A stretch of 64,000 nt of DNA, taken from contig JBARUK010000055.1 of the NCBI GenBank assembly GCA_049645705.1, positions 1-64,000 of the forward strand, written 5' to 3'. Made by a program: the position numbers and the translations under genes. The stretch comes from JBGNFV01 sp049645705. GTDB taxonomy: Bacteria > Bacteroidota > Bacteroidia > Cytophagales > Cyclobacteriaceae. This document shows positions 17,815 through 26,756 of the stretch, piece after piece (position 1 is the first letter of the stretch; each line of letters begins with the position of its first letter). The notes beneath the pieces are model-generated. The model saw nothing but the letters and a program-made list of their open reading frames with translations. It ran no database searches and was not told the origin of the DNA.

Positions 17815-20115
17815 ATGGCAGGGAAAAAGACTGTTAAAAAGCCTACCGGAAGGACTAATAAATTCGTTAGGTTCCTGTGGATCGCTTTTATTCTTCTGGT
17901 CCTTCTGATACCTACACTGATCTATTCGGTGAAGGTTGACTTTCTTGGCCTATACGGAGGTATGCCTGACCTGAAAGAGCTTGAAAATCCACAACCAGAC
18001 CTGTCCAGCGAACTGTATTCGCAGGACGGTAAATTATTGGGTAAATACTATCGGTTCAACCGTACGCCAGTGGCTTACGAAGACCTCTCTGATGAGATGG
18101 TTCAGACTCTGCTCACAACGGAGGATATCAGATTTTTCGAGCATGCGGGTATAGACCTAAGAGGACTTGGCCGTGCGTTATGGGGCAAGCTCACTTTTAG
18201 CGGCGGCGGCGGCGGTAGTACTATCACCATGCAGCTCGCTGAAAACCTCTTTAATACCAATACAGAAAACAAAGGTGCGCTGTATGCAAACCAGCGCCTG
18301 GGGCAGGTTATTACTAAACTGAAAGAATGGATACTGGCTATCCAGCTGGAGCGTAACTATACTAAAAAAGAGATTCTGGCTATGTACCTGAATACGATCC
18401 CATACGGGCAGAATACCTTTGGGATCAAGGTAGCGTCAGATACTTATTTTGGCAAAGAGCCATTTGAGCTAGGTTATAAAGAGAGCGCTGTTTTAGTTGG
18501 TCTGATCAATAAGCCTACCGGCTACAATCCTATTCGTAACCCTGACCGGGCTATGGCTAAGCGCGAGGAAATTCTCTACAACCTCTATAAATACGGTCAT
18601 ATAGACCGGCCATCTTTCGACTCCCTCAAGGTTAGTGAATTCGGCCTGGATTTCAAGGCTGATGACCATAACCAGGGCCTGGCAACTTATTTTCGCTCTG
18701 TGATAAGAAACCAGCTAAGAGACTGGGCCACCGAGAACGGATATGATTTGTATAACAGCGGACTTCGTATCTATACAACGATCGACAGCCGCATGCAGCA
18801 ATTTGCCGAGCAGGCTATAAATGAGCATATGGCTAAGCTCCAGGAGACGTTTAACGATCACTGGACAGGACGTAATCCGTGGATAGATGAAAATGGTAGA
18901 GAGGTAAAGTCATACATCAAAACACTGTCTAAACGTACTGAATACTACCGCCACCTGGTAGATAAATACGGTAGCGACAGTGATTCGGTAGAAATACTGA
19001 TGAACGAGCCGCGCCCGATGAGGGTGTTCTCATGGCAGGGTGAGGTTGATACTGTTATGAGTGCGATGGACTCTATCAAGTATTTCCAGCACTTTCTGCA
19101 TGCAGGCTTTATGGCGATGAATCCGAAAAACGGTCACATTAAAGCCTGGGTGGGGGGAATTGATCACAGATACTTTAAGTACGATCATGTGATGCAGGGT
19201 AAGCGCCAGCCAGGCTCTACCTTTAAGCCGATACTGTACGCTACGGCCATAGAAATGGGGTATACTCCCTGCTATTCTGTAAGAGACGTACCGGTGACTT
19301 TCAAGACATCGGATGAAAAAGGCTCATGGACGCCGGACAACTACAGTGGTAGATTTTCTGGCGAAGAATTTACCCTGCGCCAGGGACTGGCACGTTCGCT
19401 AAACTCTACCGCGGCATTTGTTATGCAAAAAGTGGGTCCCGAGTCGGTAGTAAACATGGCTAAGCGGCTCGGTATAGAAAGTCGGCTTGATGCGGTACCT
19501 GCTTTAGCACTTGGGTCCAGTGACCTATCGGTATTTGAGCTGGCAGGTGCTTACAGCACGTTTGTAAACGAGGGCATCTATACAAAACCGATGTTTATTA
19601 CCCGCATCGAAGACAAGAACGGTAACCTCATTCATCGCTTTGCTCCGCAAACGGTGGAGGCTCTGAACGAAGAAACGGCCTACCTTATGCTGTACATGCT
19701 TCGTGGCGGTACGGAGGAGCAGGGCGGCACATCACTGGGACTGAGCCGTGAGATCCGTTATGATAATGAAGTAGGGGCCAAGACCGGTACGACGAATAAC
19801 TACTCGGATGGATGGTTTGTAGGTGTGACGAAAGACCTGGTAGCCGTAACCTGGGTAGGTGGCGATGACCGTAGGGTACGCTTCCGTACGGGTGCACTGG
19901 GTACGGGTGGACGGATGGCACTGCCGGTCTACGACAAGTTCATGCGGACAGTCTACAAAGATGAAAAGCTCGACATTAATAAGGGAGCATTTAAACGGCC
20001 GGACCGGCCCCTTTCGGTAGAAATAAACTGTGAGAGGTACCGCGACCGTATGTTTGAAGACCTGGACTCACTGGAAACGAATCAGGAAGAGGAGATGGTC
20101 GACGATATATTCTAA
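17815..20115 (+). CDS. mrcA: Penicillin-binding protein 1A (bifunctional)
   Basis: The 766-residue protein has an N-terminal membrane anchor (about 20-42). The GT51 transglycosylase domain shows TTEDIRFFEHAGID with catalytic Glu103, then GGSTITMQLAENLF. The transpeptidase domain has Ser468-x-x-Lys471 (PGSTFKP), the SLN motif (ARSLNSTAAF) and Lys656-Thr-Gly (AKTGTTNN). All three penicillin-binding motifs are intact, so it should polymerise and cross-link peptidoglycan. The ATG lies two bases after the sprE stop, so the two genes form one operon; a terminator follows 33 bp after the stop. Confidence 0.93.
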   Translation: MAGKKTVKKPTGRTNKFVRFLWIAFILLVLLIPTLIYSVKVDFLGLYGGMPDLKELENPQPDLSSELYSQDGKLLGKYYRFNRTPVAYEDLSDEMVQTLLTTEDIRFFEHAGIDLRGLGRALWGKLTFSGGGGGSTITMQLAENLFNTNTENKGALYANQRLGQVITKLKEWILAIQLERNYTKKEILAMYLNTIPYGQNTFGIKVASDTYFGKEPFELGYKESAVLVGLINKPTGYNPIRNPDRAMAKREEILYNLYKYGHIDRPSFDSLKVSEFGLDFKADDHNQGLATYFRSVIRNQLRDWATENGYDLYNSGLRIYTTIDSRMQQFAEQAINEHMAKLQETFNDHWTGRNPWIDENGREVKSYIKTLSKRTEYYRHLVDKYGSDSDSVEILMNEPRPMRVFSWQGEVDTVMSAMDSIKYFQHFLHAGFMAMNPKNGHIKAWVGGIDHRYFKYDHVMQGKRQPGSTFKPILYATAIEMGYTPCYSVRDVPVTFKTSDEKGSWTPDNYSGRFSGEEFTLRQGLARSLNSTAAFVMQKVGPESVVNMAKRLGIESRLDAVPALALGSSDLSVFELAGAYSTFVNEGIYTKPMFITRIEDKNGNLIHRFAPQTVEALNEETAYLMLYMLRGGTEEQGGTSLGLSREIRYDNEVGAKTGTTNNYSDGWFVGVTKDLVAVTWVGGDDRRVRFRTGALGTGGRMALPVYDKFMRTVYKDEKLDINKGAFKRPDRPLSVEINCERYRDRMFEDLDSLETNQEEEMVDDIF

Positions 20116-20148
20116 CAAAGAACCATTACGTTAGTATCAAGTTATAAA

Positions 20149-20183
20149 AGAGGCTGCCCGGAATAGGGTAGCCTCTGCTTTTA
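20149..20183 (+). terminator. Terminator hairpin directly in front of uvrC
   Basis: An 11-bp stem with one G-U pair (AGAGGCTGCCC at 20149-20159, GGGTAGCCTCT at 20166-20176) is followed by GCTTTTAT. It ends the sprE-pbp1A transcript, yet the uvrC ATG is at 20185, immediately behind it. Confidence 0.75.
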
Positions 20184-20184
20184 T

Positions 20185-21984
20185 ATGGAAGTCCCATTTT
20201 ATACACCGGATCAAGTAAACATACTGCCCGACCAGCCGGGGGTATACCGGTTTTATAACAAAAACCGTACGCTCATTTACGTAGGAAAAGCGAAAAGCCT
20301 AAAAAAGCGGGTCAGCAGCTACTTCCTGAAAAATACAGGCGTAAACCGGAAGACCCGACGCATGGTCAGTGAGATCAAGTCGCTCGAGGTCACTCTGGTT
20401 AATTCTGAATTTGATGCCCTACTACTTGAGAATAACCTGATAAAGGAACACCAGCCTAAGTATAACATCCTGCTCAAGGATGATAAGACCTATCCCTTTA
20501 TCTGTATTACAAATGAGCGTTTTCCGAGGATCTACGCCACGCGTAACGTAGTTCCTAGCCTTGGCACCTACTTTGGGCCTTATGCCAGTGTGAAAGCCAT
20601 GAACAACGTCCTGGACCTTATCCGTAATATTTACACGATCAGAACCTGCAAGTACAATCTTTCGGAAGAAAACATCAGGAAGGAGAAGTTCAAAGTGTGC
20701 CTGGAATACCATATAGGAAATTGCCAGGGGCCCTGCGAAGGTCTGCAGGAGGAAGAGAGCTACAACCGTGACATAACGCAATGCAAGGATATACTAAAGG
20801 GCAATCTCACAATAGTAAAAAGCACCTTTAAAGATGAAATGCTGAAAGCATCGGAGGATCTTGCATTTGAGAGAGCACAACACTTTAAGGAAAAGCTAGA
20901 CTTGCTGGAAAAGTTTCAGGCTAAGTCTACGGTAGTCAACCAGAAAATAGCGGATGTCGATGTCTTTACGATCGTTTCGGATGAGAAATATGCCTTTGTC
21001 AACTACCTGAAGGTAAAAGACGGGACTATCGTTATGACCCGCACAGTGGAGATTAAAAAGAAGCTGGAAGAGGAAAATGAGGACATTCTATCACTAGTAG
21101 TGCTGGAACTACGCGACCGGTACAAAAGTGAGAGTAAAGAGATCATAACGAATCTGCCTATAGAGCTGGCCTACGATGATCATGAGAACGTGGTACCCAA
21201 GATAGGTGACAAGAAAAAACTGGTGGATCTTTCTATCAAAAATGCGCTCTTCTATAAAAAGGAGAAATACCTGGCCATGGATCCGGGAGAAACCCGGGAG
21301 CACCGCATACTGAAGACGCTACAGCATGACCTCCAACTCAAGACAGTCCCACGCCATATCGAATGCTTTGATAACTCAAATCTGCAGGGCAGCAACCCGG
21401 TAGCCTCTATGGTTTGCTTCAGAAATGCCAAACCCAGCAAAAAAGACTATCGGCATTATCATATTAAGACGGTGATAGGGCCTGATGATTTTGCCAGTAT
21501 GGATGAGATAGTCTCGCGGCGGTACCGCAGACTCCTGGATGAGGCGGCTTCACTGCCTGACCTGATAGTTATAGACGGAGGCAAGGGCCAGCTAAGTGCG
21601 GCCGTTACGGCGCTCAAACGGCTGGGGGTATACGGACAGATACCCATCGTAGGTATAGCCAAGAGGCTGGAAGAGATCTACTTTCCGGAAGATCCCTATC
21701 CTTTGCACATAGATAAAAAGAGTGAATCGCTAAGTCTGCTGCAGCGGGTGCGTGATGAGGCTCACCGCTTCGCCATTACATTTCACCGTAATGTCAGAAG
21801 TAAGAAGAGCTTTCGTACGGAGCTGGAGGAGATAGAAGGTATAGGAAAAACGACAGCAGATAAACTGCTGAAAAAATTTAAGTCGGTAAAGAAGGTAAGG
21901 GAAGCTGGTACTGAAGAACTGGCTCAGGTGATCGGCACAGATAAGGCGGGCAAGGTCCGGGCCTACTTCACTAAGTCTTCATAA
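20185..21984 (+). CDS. uvrC: Excinuclease ABC subunit C
   Basis: The 599-residue protein has the domains of UvrC in order: a GIY-YIG nuclease (PGVYRFYNKNRTLIYVGKAKSLKKRVSSYF, residues of about 13-45), a Cys-containing segment, the UVR motif (about 200-235, FERAQHFKEKLDLLEK), the RNase-H-like nuclease half with IECFDNSNLQG and VIDGGKGQLSAA, and a C-terminal helix-hairpin-helix (LEEIEGIGKTTADKLLKKF). It makes both incisions in nucleotide excision repair together with UvrA and UvrB. The terminator hairpin that ends just before the ATG leaves no room for an ordinary leader. Confidence 0.95.
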   Translation: MEVPFYTPDQVNILPDQPGVYRFYNKNRTLIYVGKAKSLKKRVSSYFLKNTGVNRKTRRMVSEIKSLEVTLVNSEFDALLLENNLIKEHQPKYNILLKDDKTYPFICITNERFPRIYATRNVVPSLGTYFGPYASVKAMNNVLDLIRNIYTIRTCKYNLSEENIRKEKFKVCLEYHIGNCQGPCEGLQEEESYNRDITQCKDILKGNLTIVKSTFKDEMLKASEDLAFERAQHFKEKLDLLEKFQAKSTVVNQKIADVDVFTIVSDEKYAFVNYLKVKDGTIVMTRTVEIKKKLEEENEDILSLVVLELRDRYKSESKEIITNLPIELAYDDHENVVPKIGDKKKLVDLSIKNALFYKKEKYLAMDPGETREHRILKTLQHDLQLKTVPRHIECFDNSNLQGSNPVASMVCFRNAKPSKKDYRHYHIKTVIGPDDFASMDEIVSRRYRRLLDEAASLPDLIVIDGGKGQLSAAVTALKRLGVYGQIPIVGIAKRLEEIYFPEDPYPLHIDKKSESLSLLQRVRDEAHRFAITFHRNVRSKKSFRTELEEIEGIGKTTADKLLKKFKSVKKVREAGTEELAQVIGTDKAGKVRAYFTKSS

Positions 21985-21989
21985 AACAC

Positions 21990-22017
21990 AAAAAGCAGGA
22001 ATTTCTCCCTGCTTTTT
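21990..22017. terminator. Bidirectional terminator between uvrC and gldN
   Basis: The repeat AAAAAGCAGG ... CCTGCTTTTT gives a stem with an A tract on one side and a T tract on the other, so it can terminate both the uvrC and the convergent gldKLMN transcripts. Confidence 0.85.
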
Positions 22018-22043
22018 ATAAGTGTTATGTGTTCGATTTCCTA

Positions 22044-22967
22044 TTAAAATTCCCACAAGTTGTGTTCGAATTCAATAAGTTGCTGCTCAAGCCACTGAGA
22101 GGCCATGATGCCCTCACGAGGTGAGCGGTTATAGATGTCCACGATCATAGCATCATCAGGGTTAGCTACCTTAATGATACGACCGCCGAATAAACGTAGT
22201 GTAAAGGCATCCGCAAGGTTCTTATGCTGGGCGCTATTCAGTGGATTGAACCAGATAGCTTCCTGTGGCATGTTGCGGAACAACTCTACAAGGTCTTTGT
22301 ATTTGAATACACCAACTTCACGAATAAGACCTGTCTCAAATTTCTCAGAAGGAATTACCATTTTGATGGACTGGATATCGAAGAACAGACGTGAACGTCT
22401 CTTATCAAATACCATATCTTCCTGAAGCTCAAGAACAGATACATCACGGGGGCTGAAATACAGCTTATCAGATGAGGCAGAAGCTGATTCGTCTGAATCA
22501 GAGGTTTCAGTATCATCGCTACTGTCACCACTATCTTCACCCCAGCCGCCGTCACCCCAGCCTTCGTCAGTGCTTTCTTCTTCTTCACCGAAGCCCATCG
22601 CTTTCTCTTCCTCAGTCAGCTCGTCACCTCCACCGTACTCGGGAATTTCCAGATTCTTAAGGAAATCTTCCTTAGACATACGGGTAGTCAGTGAGTCGTT
22701 CTTATAAGGAACGAGGATACCAGCCTTTACGGCATCGATCATGAGACGGGTCATCTCTTTGTTATAAGCAAAGAACGGTTTGTTCTGCTTTTCCTGAAGA
22801 TCGACTCTGCGCCATACACGCTTTTTCCACATGATGTCGGAGTCGTGTATAGGACGGACACTATTGGGATTATACCCATTATTGTCCTGCTCCTGTGCCA
22901 TAGCGGTCTCTGAACTCAGCAGAGCACATGCCAGGGCGAAAACGAATACATAACCTAATTTTTTCAT
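22044..22967 (-). CDS. gldN: Gliding motility / T9SS protein GldN (PorN)
   Basis: The 307-residue periplasmic protein has a signal peptide (residues 1-24, ETAMAQ). After it comes the GldN core (IMWKKRVWRRVDLQEKQNKPFFAYNKEM, then YFSPRDVSVLELQEDMVFDKRRSRL and a C-terminal YNRSPREGIMASQWLEQQLIEFEHNLWEF). GldN forms the large periplasmic ring with GldK. An unusually acidic, Ser/Gly-rich stretch lies at about residues 112-167 in the middle. It is the last gene of gldKLMN and is followed by a bidirectional terminator. Confidence 0.95.
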   Translation of the reverse strand: MKKLGYVFVFALACALLSSETAMAQEQDNNGYNPNSVRPIHDSDIMWKKRVWRRVDLQEKQNKPFFAYNKEMTRLMIDAVKAGILVPYKNDSLTTRMSKEDFLKNLEIPEYGGGDELTEEEKAMGFGEEEESTDEGWGDGGWGEDSGDSSDDTETSDSDESASASSDKLYFSPRDVSVLELQEDMVFDKRRSRLFFDIQSIKMVIPSEKFETGLIREVGVFKYKDLVELFRNMPQEAIWFNPLNSAQHKNLADAFTLRLFGGRIIKVANPDDAMIVDIYNRSPREGIMASQWLEQQLIEFEHNLWEF

Positions 22968-22988
22968 AACACCTATACTTATCGAATA

Positions 22989-24593
22989 TTAGTTCAATGG
23001 AATGATCTGAGGAGGCACATTCATATTTACCTTCTCAATATTTCCGCGGAAGTTCATACGCTGAACTCCTTTAACTTCCACCACAAGGCGGTCGCCAGGC
23101 TTAGCTGCACCTAATAAACCGCTAAGGTTTACTTTTTCACTGCTGGCTTTGATAGGAGAACCAACAGGACGGTTACCTCTGGCCAAAGTGATGGTCCAAT
23201 CGTTTACACGGTAGCGTGCATCCTTAGGAAGGAACTGAGCGAAACCTTCTTCTGCAACAGCCTTCACCTCAAGTGAACGAAGACGACTGATGCTTTCACC
23301 AGCTTTCTGGTTCAGATCTTTACCGCGGCTTGTAAGCCTTACTTCAGGCTTGGGTACTCTTCTTACTTTAAACTTCTCCGTACCGATAACATTGCCATCG
23401 TTACGAACTGTAAGAGCTACCTCTGCAGCATTAGGCACCAAAGTCACAAGCCCACGCTGGCTACCAGGTATAGTATTGGCACCTGAAGCCGAGAAAGAAG
23501 GGCTGTACGCTGATCCTAAAGCAGGAACCTGTACGTTAAGTTCGTTACCACAGTTGAGGTAAAGAGCCTGTACTGACTGAGACTGTACCTGTATTACCGG
23601 TTTGGCAACGAAGTACTCTATGGTCTCAGTATAAGTAGTGTCTTTTCCGTTAGGAAGCTTTACGCTGATAGCAGCCTCGAACGACTTCTTAGACAGACCG
23701 TCTTTGTCGTACTTTCCGGGCTGAGCTGTAAATTCTACTTTACCGAACCCATCATCAACTTTCAGGTCTTTACCATTCAGCTTCATCTTAGGTGAGATAC
23801 CTGATGAAGAAGCAGAGATAAACATGTCTGCCTTATACCTTGCGCCAGCGGCCACAATGTTAGACTCAGGGCGAACCATAGGTACGATCTGGTCAAACTT
23901 GAGGTCTTCAGCACCAAGGCTGCGGGCGATATCATCAAGAGCAGCCGTTTCGCGGTTTACAACCTCAGTCTGAAACTGAGACATGGTAGCCACTGCAGCA
24001 CCCAGGGGTGTACGGTCGAACTTCAGGGTAGCGAAGTCCTTGTTCTTGTGCTCGCTAGAGTTCTGGAATGCAGGGTCCTGATCGCCGTCTAAGGCAATCA
24101 TAGGATAATTAGCACCTGTTTTCTCATTCAGGAATTTAACGTATCCATTAAGCTTTTCCTTGAGCTCTACGCCGCGGGCACCTTTATTTTCCTGAATCAT
24201 CATGAAAGAGATCTTCTCATCTTCTTTCAGGTTCTTAGGAATTTCCATGCCTGCTTCGTTCTTCTCGTAACCTCCTGTTTCCATGATCATCTTTTCCTTG
24301 AGTTCTTCAAGGTAAGTGATTACGTCAGAGGTGCGTTCCTGTACTTCCTTAGCTGTCTTCATTTTGGCAACATCTTCTTTTCTGTTACCTGAATCATCAA
24401 CAGCCTTTGAAATACGGGCTAATGTTTCGTTACTCCGCTTCTGTCCCTGGTCTACTGACGCTTCGAGAGAGCGGTTTATTTCTACAAACTTCTCCAGGAC
24501 GGCATTACTTACCTGCAGGGCCAAAAGGGCCGTTAGCACCAGGTACATCATGCCTATCATTTTCTGCCTGGGAGTTTCTTTTCCTCCTGCCAT
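22989..24593 (-). CDS. gldM: Gliding motility / T9SS motor protein GldM (PorM)
   Basis: The 534-residue protein starts MAGGKETPRQKMIGMMYLVLTALLALQVSNAVLEKF, the single membrane helix that is packed inside the GldL pentamer. The long periplasmic part has helical and then beta-rich domains, ending in PPQIIPLN. GldL and GldM make the proton-driven rotary motor that powers T9SS and gliding; GldM transmits force through the periplasm to the GldKN ring. It lies 21 bp upstream of gldN. Confidence 0.95.
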   Translation of the reverse strand: MAGGKETPRQKMIGMMYLVLTALLALQVSNAVLEKFVEINRSLEASVDQGQKRSNETLARISKAVDDSGNRKEDVAKMKTAKEVQERTSDVITYLEELKEKMIMETGGYEKNEAGMEIPKNLKEDEKISFMMIQENKGARGVELKEKLNGYVKFLNEKTGANYPMIALDGDQDPAFQNSSEHKNKDFATLKFDRTPLGAAVATMSQFQTEVVNRETAALDDIARSLGAEDLKFDQIVPMVRPESNIVAAGARYKADMFISASSSGISPKMKLNGKDLKVDDGFGKVEFTAQPGKYDKDGLSKKSFEAAISVKLPNGKDTTYTETIEYFVAKPVIQVQSQSVQALYLNCGNELNVQVPALGSAYSPSFSASGANTIPGSQRGLVTLVPNAAEVALTVRNDGNVIGTEKFKVRRVPKPEVRLTSRGKDLNQKAGESISRLRSLEVKAVAEEGFAQFLPKDARYRVNDWTITLARGNRPVGSPIKASSEKVNLSGLLGAAKPGDRLVVEVKGVQRMNFRGNIEKVNMNVPPQIIPLN

Positions 24594-24648
24594 ATTAGAT
24601 AGTATTAACTAATATTGATCGTTTAACAAATCTTGGACTCCGGGGCAA

Positions 24649-25455
24649 TTACCCTTTCATCGCAGTAAGCATGTTGCCGTAAACCTTATTCAGGCTACCG
24701 ATATTGCTGGTAAGCTGTGACATCTGAGCTTTAAACTGCTCACTTTCTTTGCTTGCCTGAGACATGTTCTCCATAGCACCGCTAAGGTTGTTATAGAACT
24801 TATTCATCGCTTTCAGATGGTTATTAGCATCATTAAGCTCCAGTTCGTATACAGCGTTAAGCGCGCTCAGATTCTTAGTTACTGTCTGTACCTGTGAGTG
24901 GTACTCTTTAGCATCTTTAGAAGCTGTGGTCATTTCAGACATGGCTGTAAGGGTAGTACCGTAAGACTTGTTCATCTCTACAAGAGACTTGCTGGCTGTC
25001 TTTACGTTGCTGGCATACTCTTCAGTAGCTACAGCTGCATTACTCATATTGGCCATTTTACCTACTGAATCCGAAAGGTTCTTCATACCTTTTCCAAGGC
25101 TCTCAACCAATTCAGGACCTACTTTATTGCTTTCCAGCATATGGTCAAGCTTCTTGCTTACTGAATCAGAAGATCCGTTAGAAGCCTTCTTGCTCAGTAC
25201 AGGACCATCATATTCGTCACTAAGTTCAGGGTATACGCGAGACCAGTCTACTTCATGACCTTTAGGCTCAAATGCACTAAGGAAGAAAATCAGGGCTTCA
25301 GTAGAAAGACCTATACCGATCATATAGTTGGCACCTTCCCAATGAAGGATCTTGAACATCGCTCCGAGAATTACAACCGCTGCACCGATACCGTAGATTT
25401 TGGGCATAACGGAACCATAGAAAAGTTCCTTGAAACCACCTTTGTTTCTGCTCAT
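24649..25455 (-). CDS. gldL: Gliding motility / T9SS motor protein GldL (PorL)
   Basis: The 268-residue protein has two N-terminal membrane helices (about 18-36 and 43-61) with the charged residues expected for proton use: Lys35 in MFKILHWEG and Glu53 in GLSTEALIFFLSAFEP. These match in position the functionally essential Lys and Glu of known GldL proteins. The rest is a long cytoplasmic helical domain rich in Ser, Asn and Lys (SLNKVYGNMLTAMKG at the end). It follows gldK by 71 bp that contain a perfect hairpin. Confidence 0.95.
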   Translation of the reverse strand: MSRNKGGFKELFYGSVMPKIYGIGAAVVILGAMFKILHWEGANYMIGIGLSTEALIFFLSAFEPKGHEVDWSRVYPELSDEYDGPVLSKKASNGSSDSVSKKLDHMLESNKVGPELVESLGKGMKNLSDSVGKMANMSNAAVATEEYASNVKTASKSLVEMNKSYGTTLTAMSEMTTASKDAKEYHSQVQTVTKNLSALNAVYELELNDANNHLKAMNKFYNNLSGAMENMSQASKESEQFKAQMSQLTSNIGSLNKVYGNMLTAMKG

Positions 25456-25507
25456 CTTAATTCCAAGTTTAAAGGGTTAATATTTTTTTCGTATTGAAAT
25501 CTAAAGG

Positions 25508-25528
25508 AATGAGTAGTGACTACTCATT
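25508..25528 (-). other. Perfect hairpin at the end of gldK
   Basis: The 21-nt sequence is a perfect 10+1+10 inverted repeat (AATGAGTAGT, G, ACTACTCATT). It includes part of the gldK stop codon. No T run follows on the minus strand, so it is more likely an mRNA 3'-end stabiliser or processing site than a terminator. Confidence 0.6.
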
Positions 25529-26567
25529 AAAATTCGTTGCCTGCTGAACGTCCCAGGTAGGTCATAGCACACCTGAAGCCGATATAGGCATTAGTAGAAT
25601 CTTTGTGCTGGTAGTCACGCGTACCTGTTTCCAGATAATATGCAATGTCTTTCCAAGATCCACCTCTGACAACTTTGCTAGGTTCGTCGTCATCGAAATA
25701 GGTAGGGTTAAGATCCCAAACGAGGGGAACCGAAGCAGGATTATAAGCATCCTCACACCACTCAGAAACGTTTCCGGACATATCGTATAGTCCGAAGTCA
25801 TTTGTAAAGTAAGCCCCTACAGGAGCAGTGTAAGCAAATCCGTCATCGTAATAGTTACCGCGACCAGGTTTGAAGTTGGCCAGCATACATCCTTTGGAAT
25901 TACGGATGTAAGGGTTACCCCAGGGGTACTTGGCCATGTCGCGACCACCGCGTGCGGCATACTCCCATTCAGCCTCTGAAGGCAGGCGGAAGTTCGGCAT
26001 AGGAAAATCTCCTCTGCTTGCACGGTAGCTGTTAAGATAATCTGTTCTCCACTGACAGAAGAACTTGGCAGCTTCCCAGTCAACACCTACCACAGGGTAG
26101 TTATCGAAGGCCGGGTGGCTATAATAATACACCATAAGGGGGTCACCCATGTGGTGAGTAAAGTCTTTTACCCAAACGGTAGTATCAGGATATAATTCAT
26201 TCATAACGAAGTCATCACCCAGGACACTGAGAGAATCCTGCATCATGGCTTCCATGAATTGCCTGTACTCGTTGTTTGTAATTTCAGTATCATCCATGTA
26301 GAACCCGCCGATAGTCACCTGCTTGTTGAAGTTAATCATACTAGCAGCGACGTCTTCGTCAGCTTGTCCCATGTGGAATGTACCGGCAGGAATGGGCACC
26401 ATGCCATAAGGCACTGTCATGACCCAGCCTTCGCGACCCTGGACACCAACGACCTCTCCACGATCGTCGCCGCCTCCCCGGCCGAAAAGTCCGCACCCCT
26501 GCAAGGCTAGTGCAGCAGCTGCCGAACACAGAATAGCAGCCTTTTTGAGGAACACCAATTTATTCAT
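25527..26567 (-). CDS. gldK: Gliding motility / T9SS lipoprotein GldK (PorK)
   Basis: The 346-residue lipoprotein has its lipobox at LQGC (Cys25). The body is a formylglycine-generating-enzyme-like (FGE-sulfatase) fold: MVPIPAGTFHMGQADED, MDDTEITNNEYRQF, RLPSEAEWEYAARGG and SGNVSEWCEDAYNP, ending with VVRGGSWKD and IGFRCAM. In GldK this fold is structural rather than catalytic. With GldN it makes the ring under the outer membrane. The gene has its own probable promoter and an inverted repeat upstream, and begins the operon gldK-L-M-N. Confidence 0.96.
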   Translation of the reverse strand: MNKLVFLKKAAILCSAAAALALQGCGLFGRGGGDDRGEVVGVQGREGWVMTVPYGMVPIPAGTFHMGQADEDVAASMINFNKQVTIGGFYMDDTEITNNEYRQFMEAMMQDSLSVLGDDFVMNELYPDTTVWVKDFTHHMGDPLMVYYYSHPAFDNYPVVGVDWEAAKFFCQWRTDYLNSYRASRGDFPMPNFRLPSEAEWEYAARGGRDMAKYPWGNPYIRNSKGCMLANFKPGRGNYYDDGFAYTAPVGAYFTNDFGLYDMSGNVSEWCEDAYNPASVPLVWDLNPTYFDDDEPSKVVRGGSWKDIAYYLETGTRDYQHKDSTNAYIGFRCAMTYLGRSAGNEF

Positions 26568-26589
26568 AACACCTATTTTTGTTTAATCG

Positions 26590-26617
26590 AACTCGAACCT
26601 ATTACAAGCTTCGAGTT
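26590..26617. promoter_or_regulatory. Inverted repeat in the gldK leader
   Basis: A perfect 8-bp inverted repeat (AACTCGAA at 26590-26597, TTCGAGTT at 26610-26617, 12-nt spacer) lies directly downstream of the predicted -7 element and ends 22 bp before the gldK ATG. It could be an operator or a leader hairpin. Confidence 0.45.
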
Positions 26618-26618
26618 T

Positions 26619-26646
26619 CAAATTTATAGTCTTGCAACTTCACGAA
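26619..26646 (-). promoter_or_regulatory. Candidate promoter of gldKLMN
   Basis: The minus strand has TAAATTTG at 26626-26619, a full match to TAnnTTTG, with TTC (consensus TTG) 17 bp upstream at 26646-26644. The expected transcript would start about 45 bp before gldK. Confidence 0.5.
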
Positions 26647-26756
26647 CCCTGACATCTCGTTTAAATCCTAGCACTTGTAATGTTTACATCTCTTTAACAC
26701 ACATTCTGTAAACGGTACCAGGCTTAAATAAAGTATGCCGGGAAGAAAAAGTTTCC

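Noticed and set aside
26585..26620. GGTTCGAG-like stretch resembling a tRNA T-loop on the minus strand
   Set aside because: No acceptor stem, anticodon arm or CCA end can be built around it; the inverted repeat explains the match.
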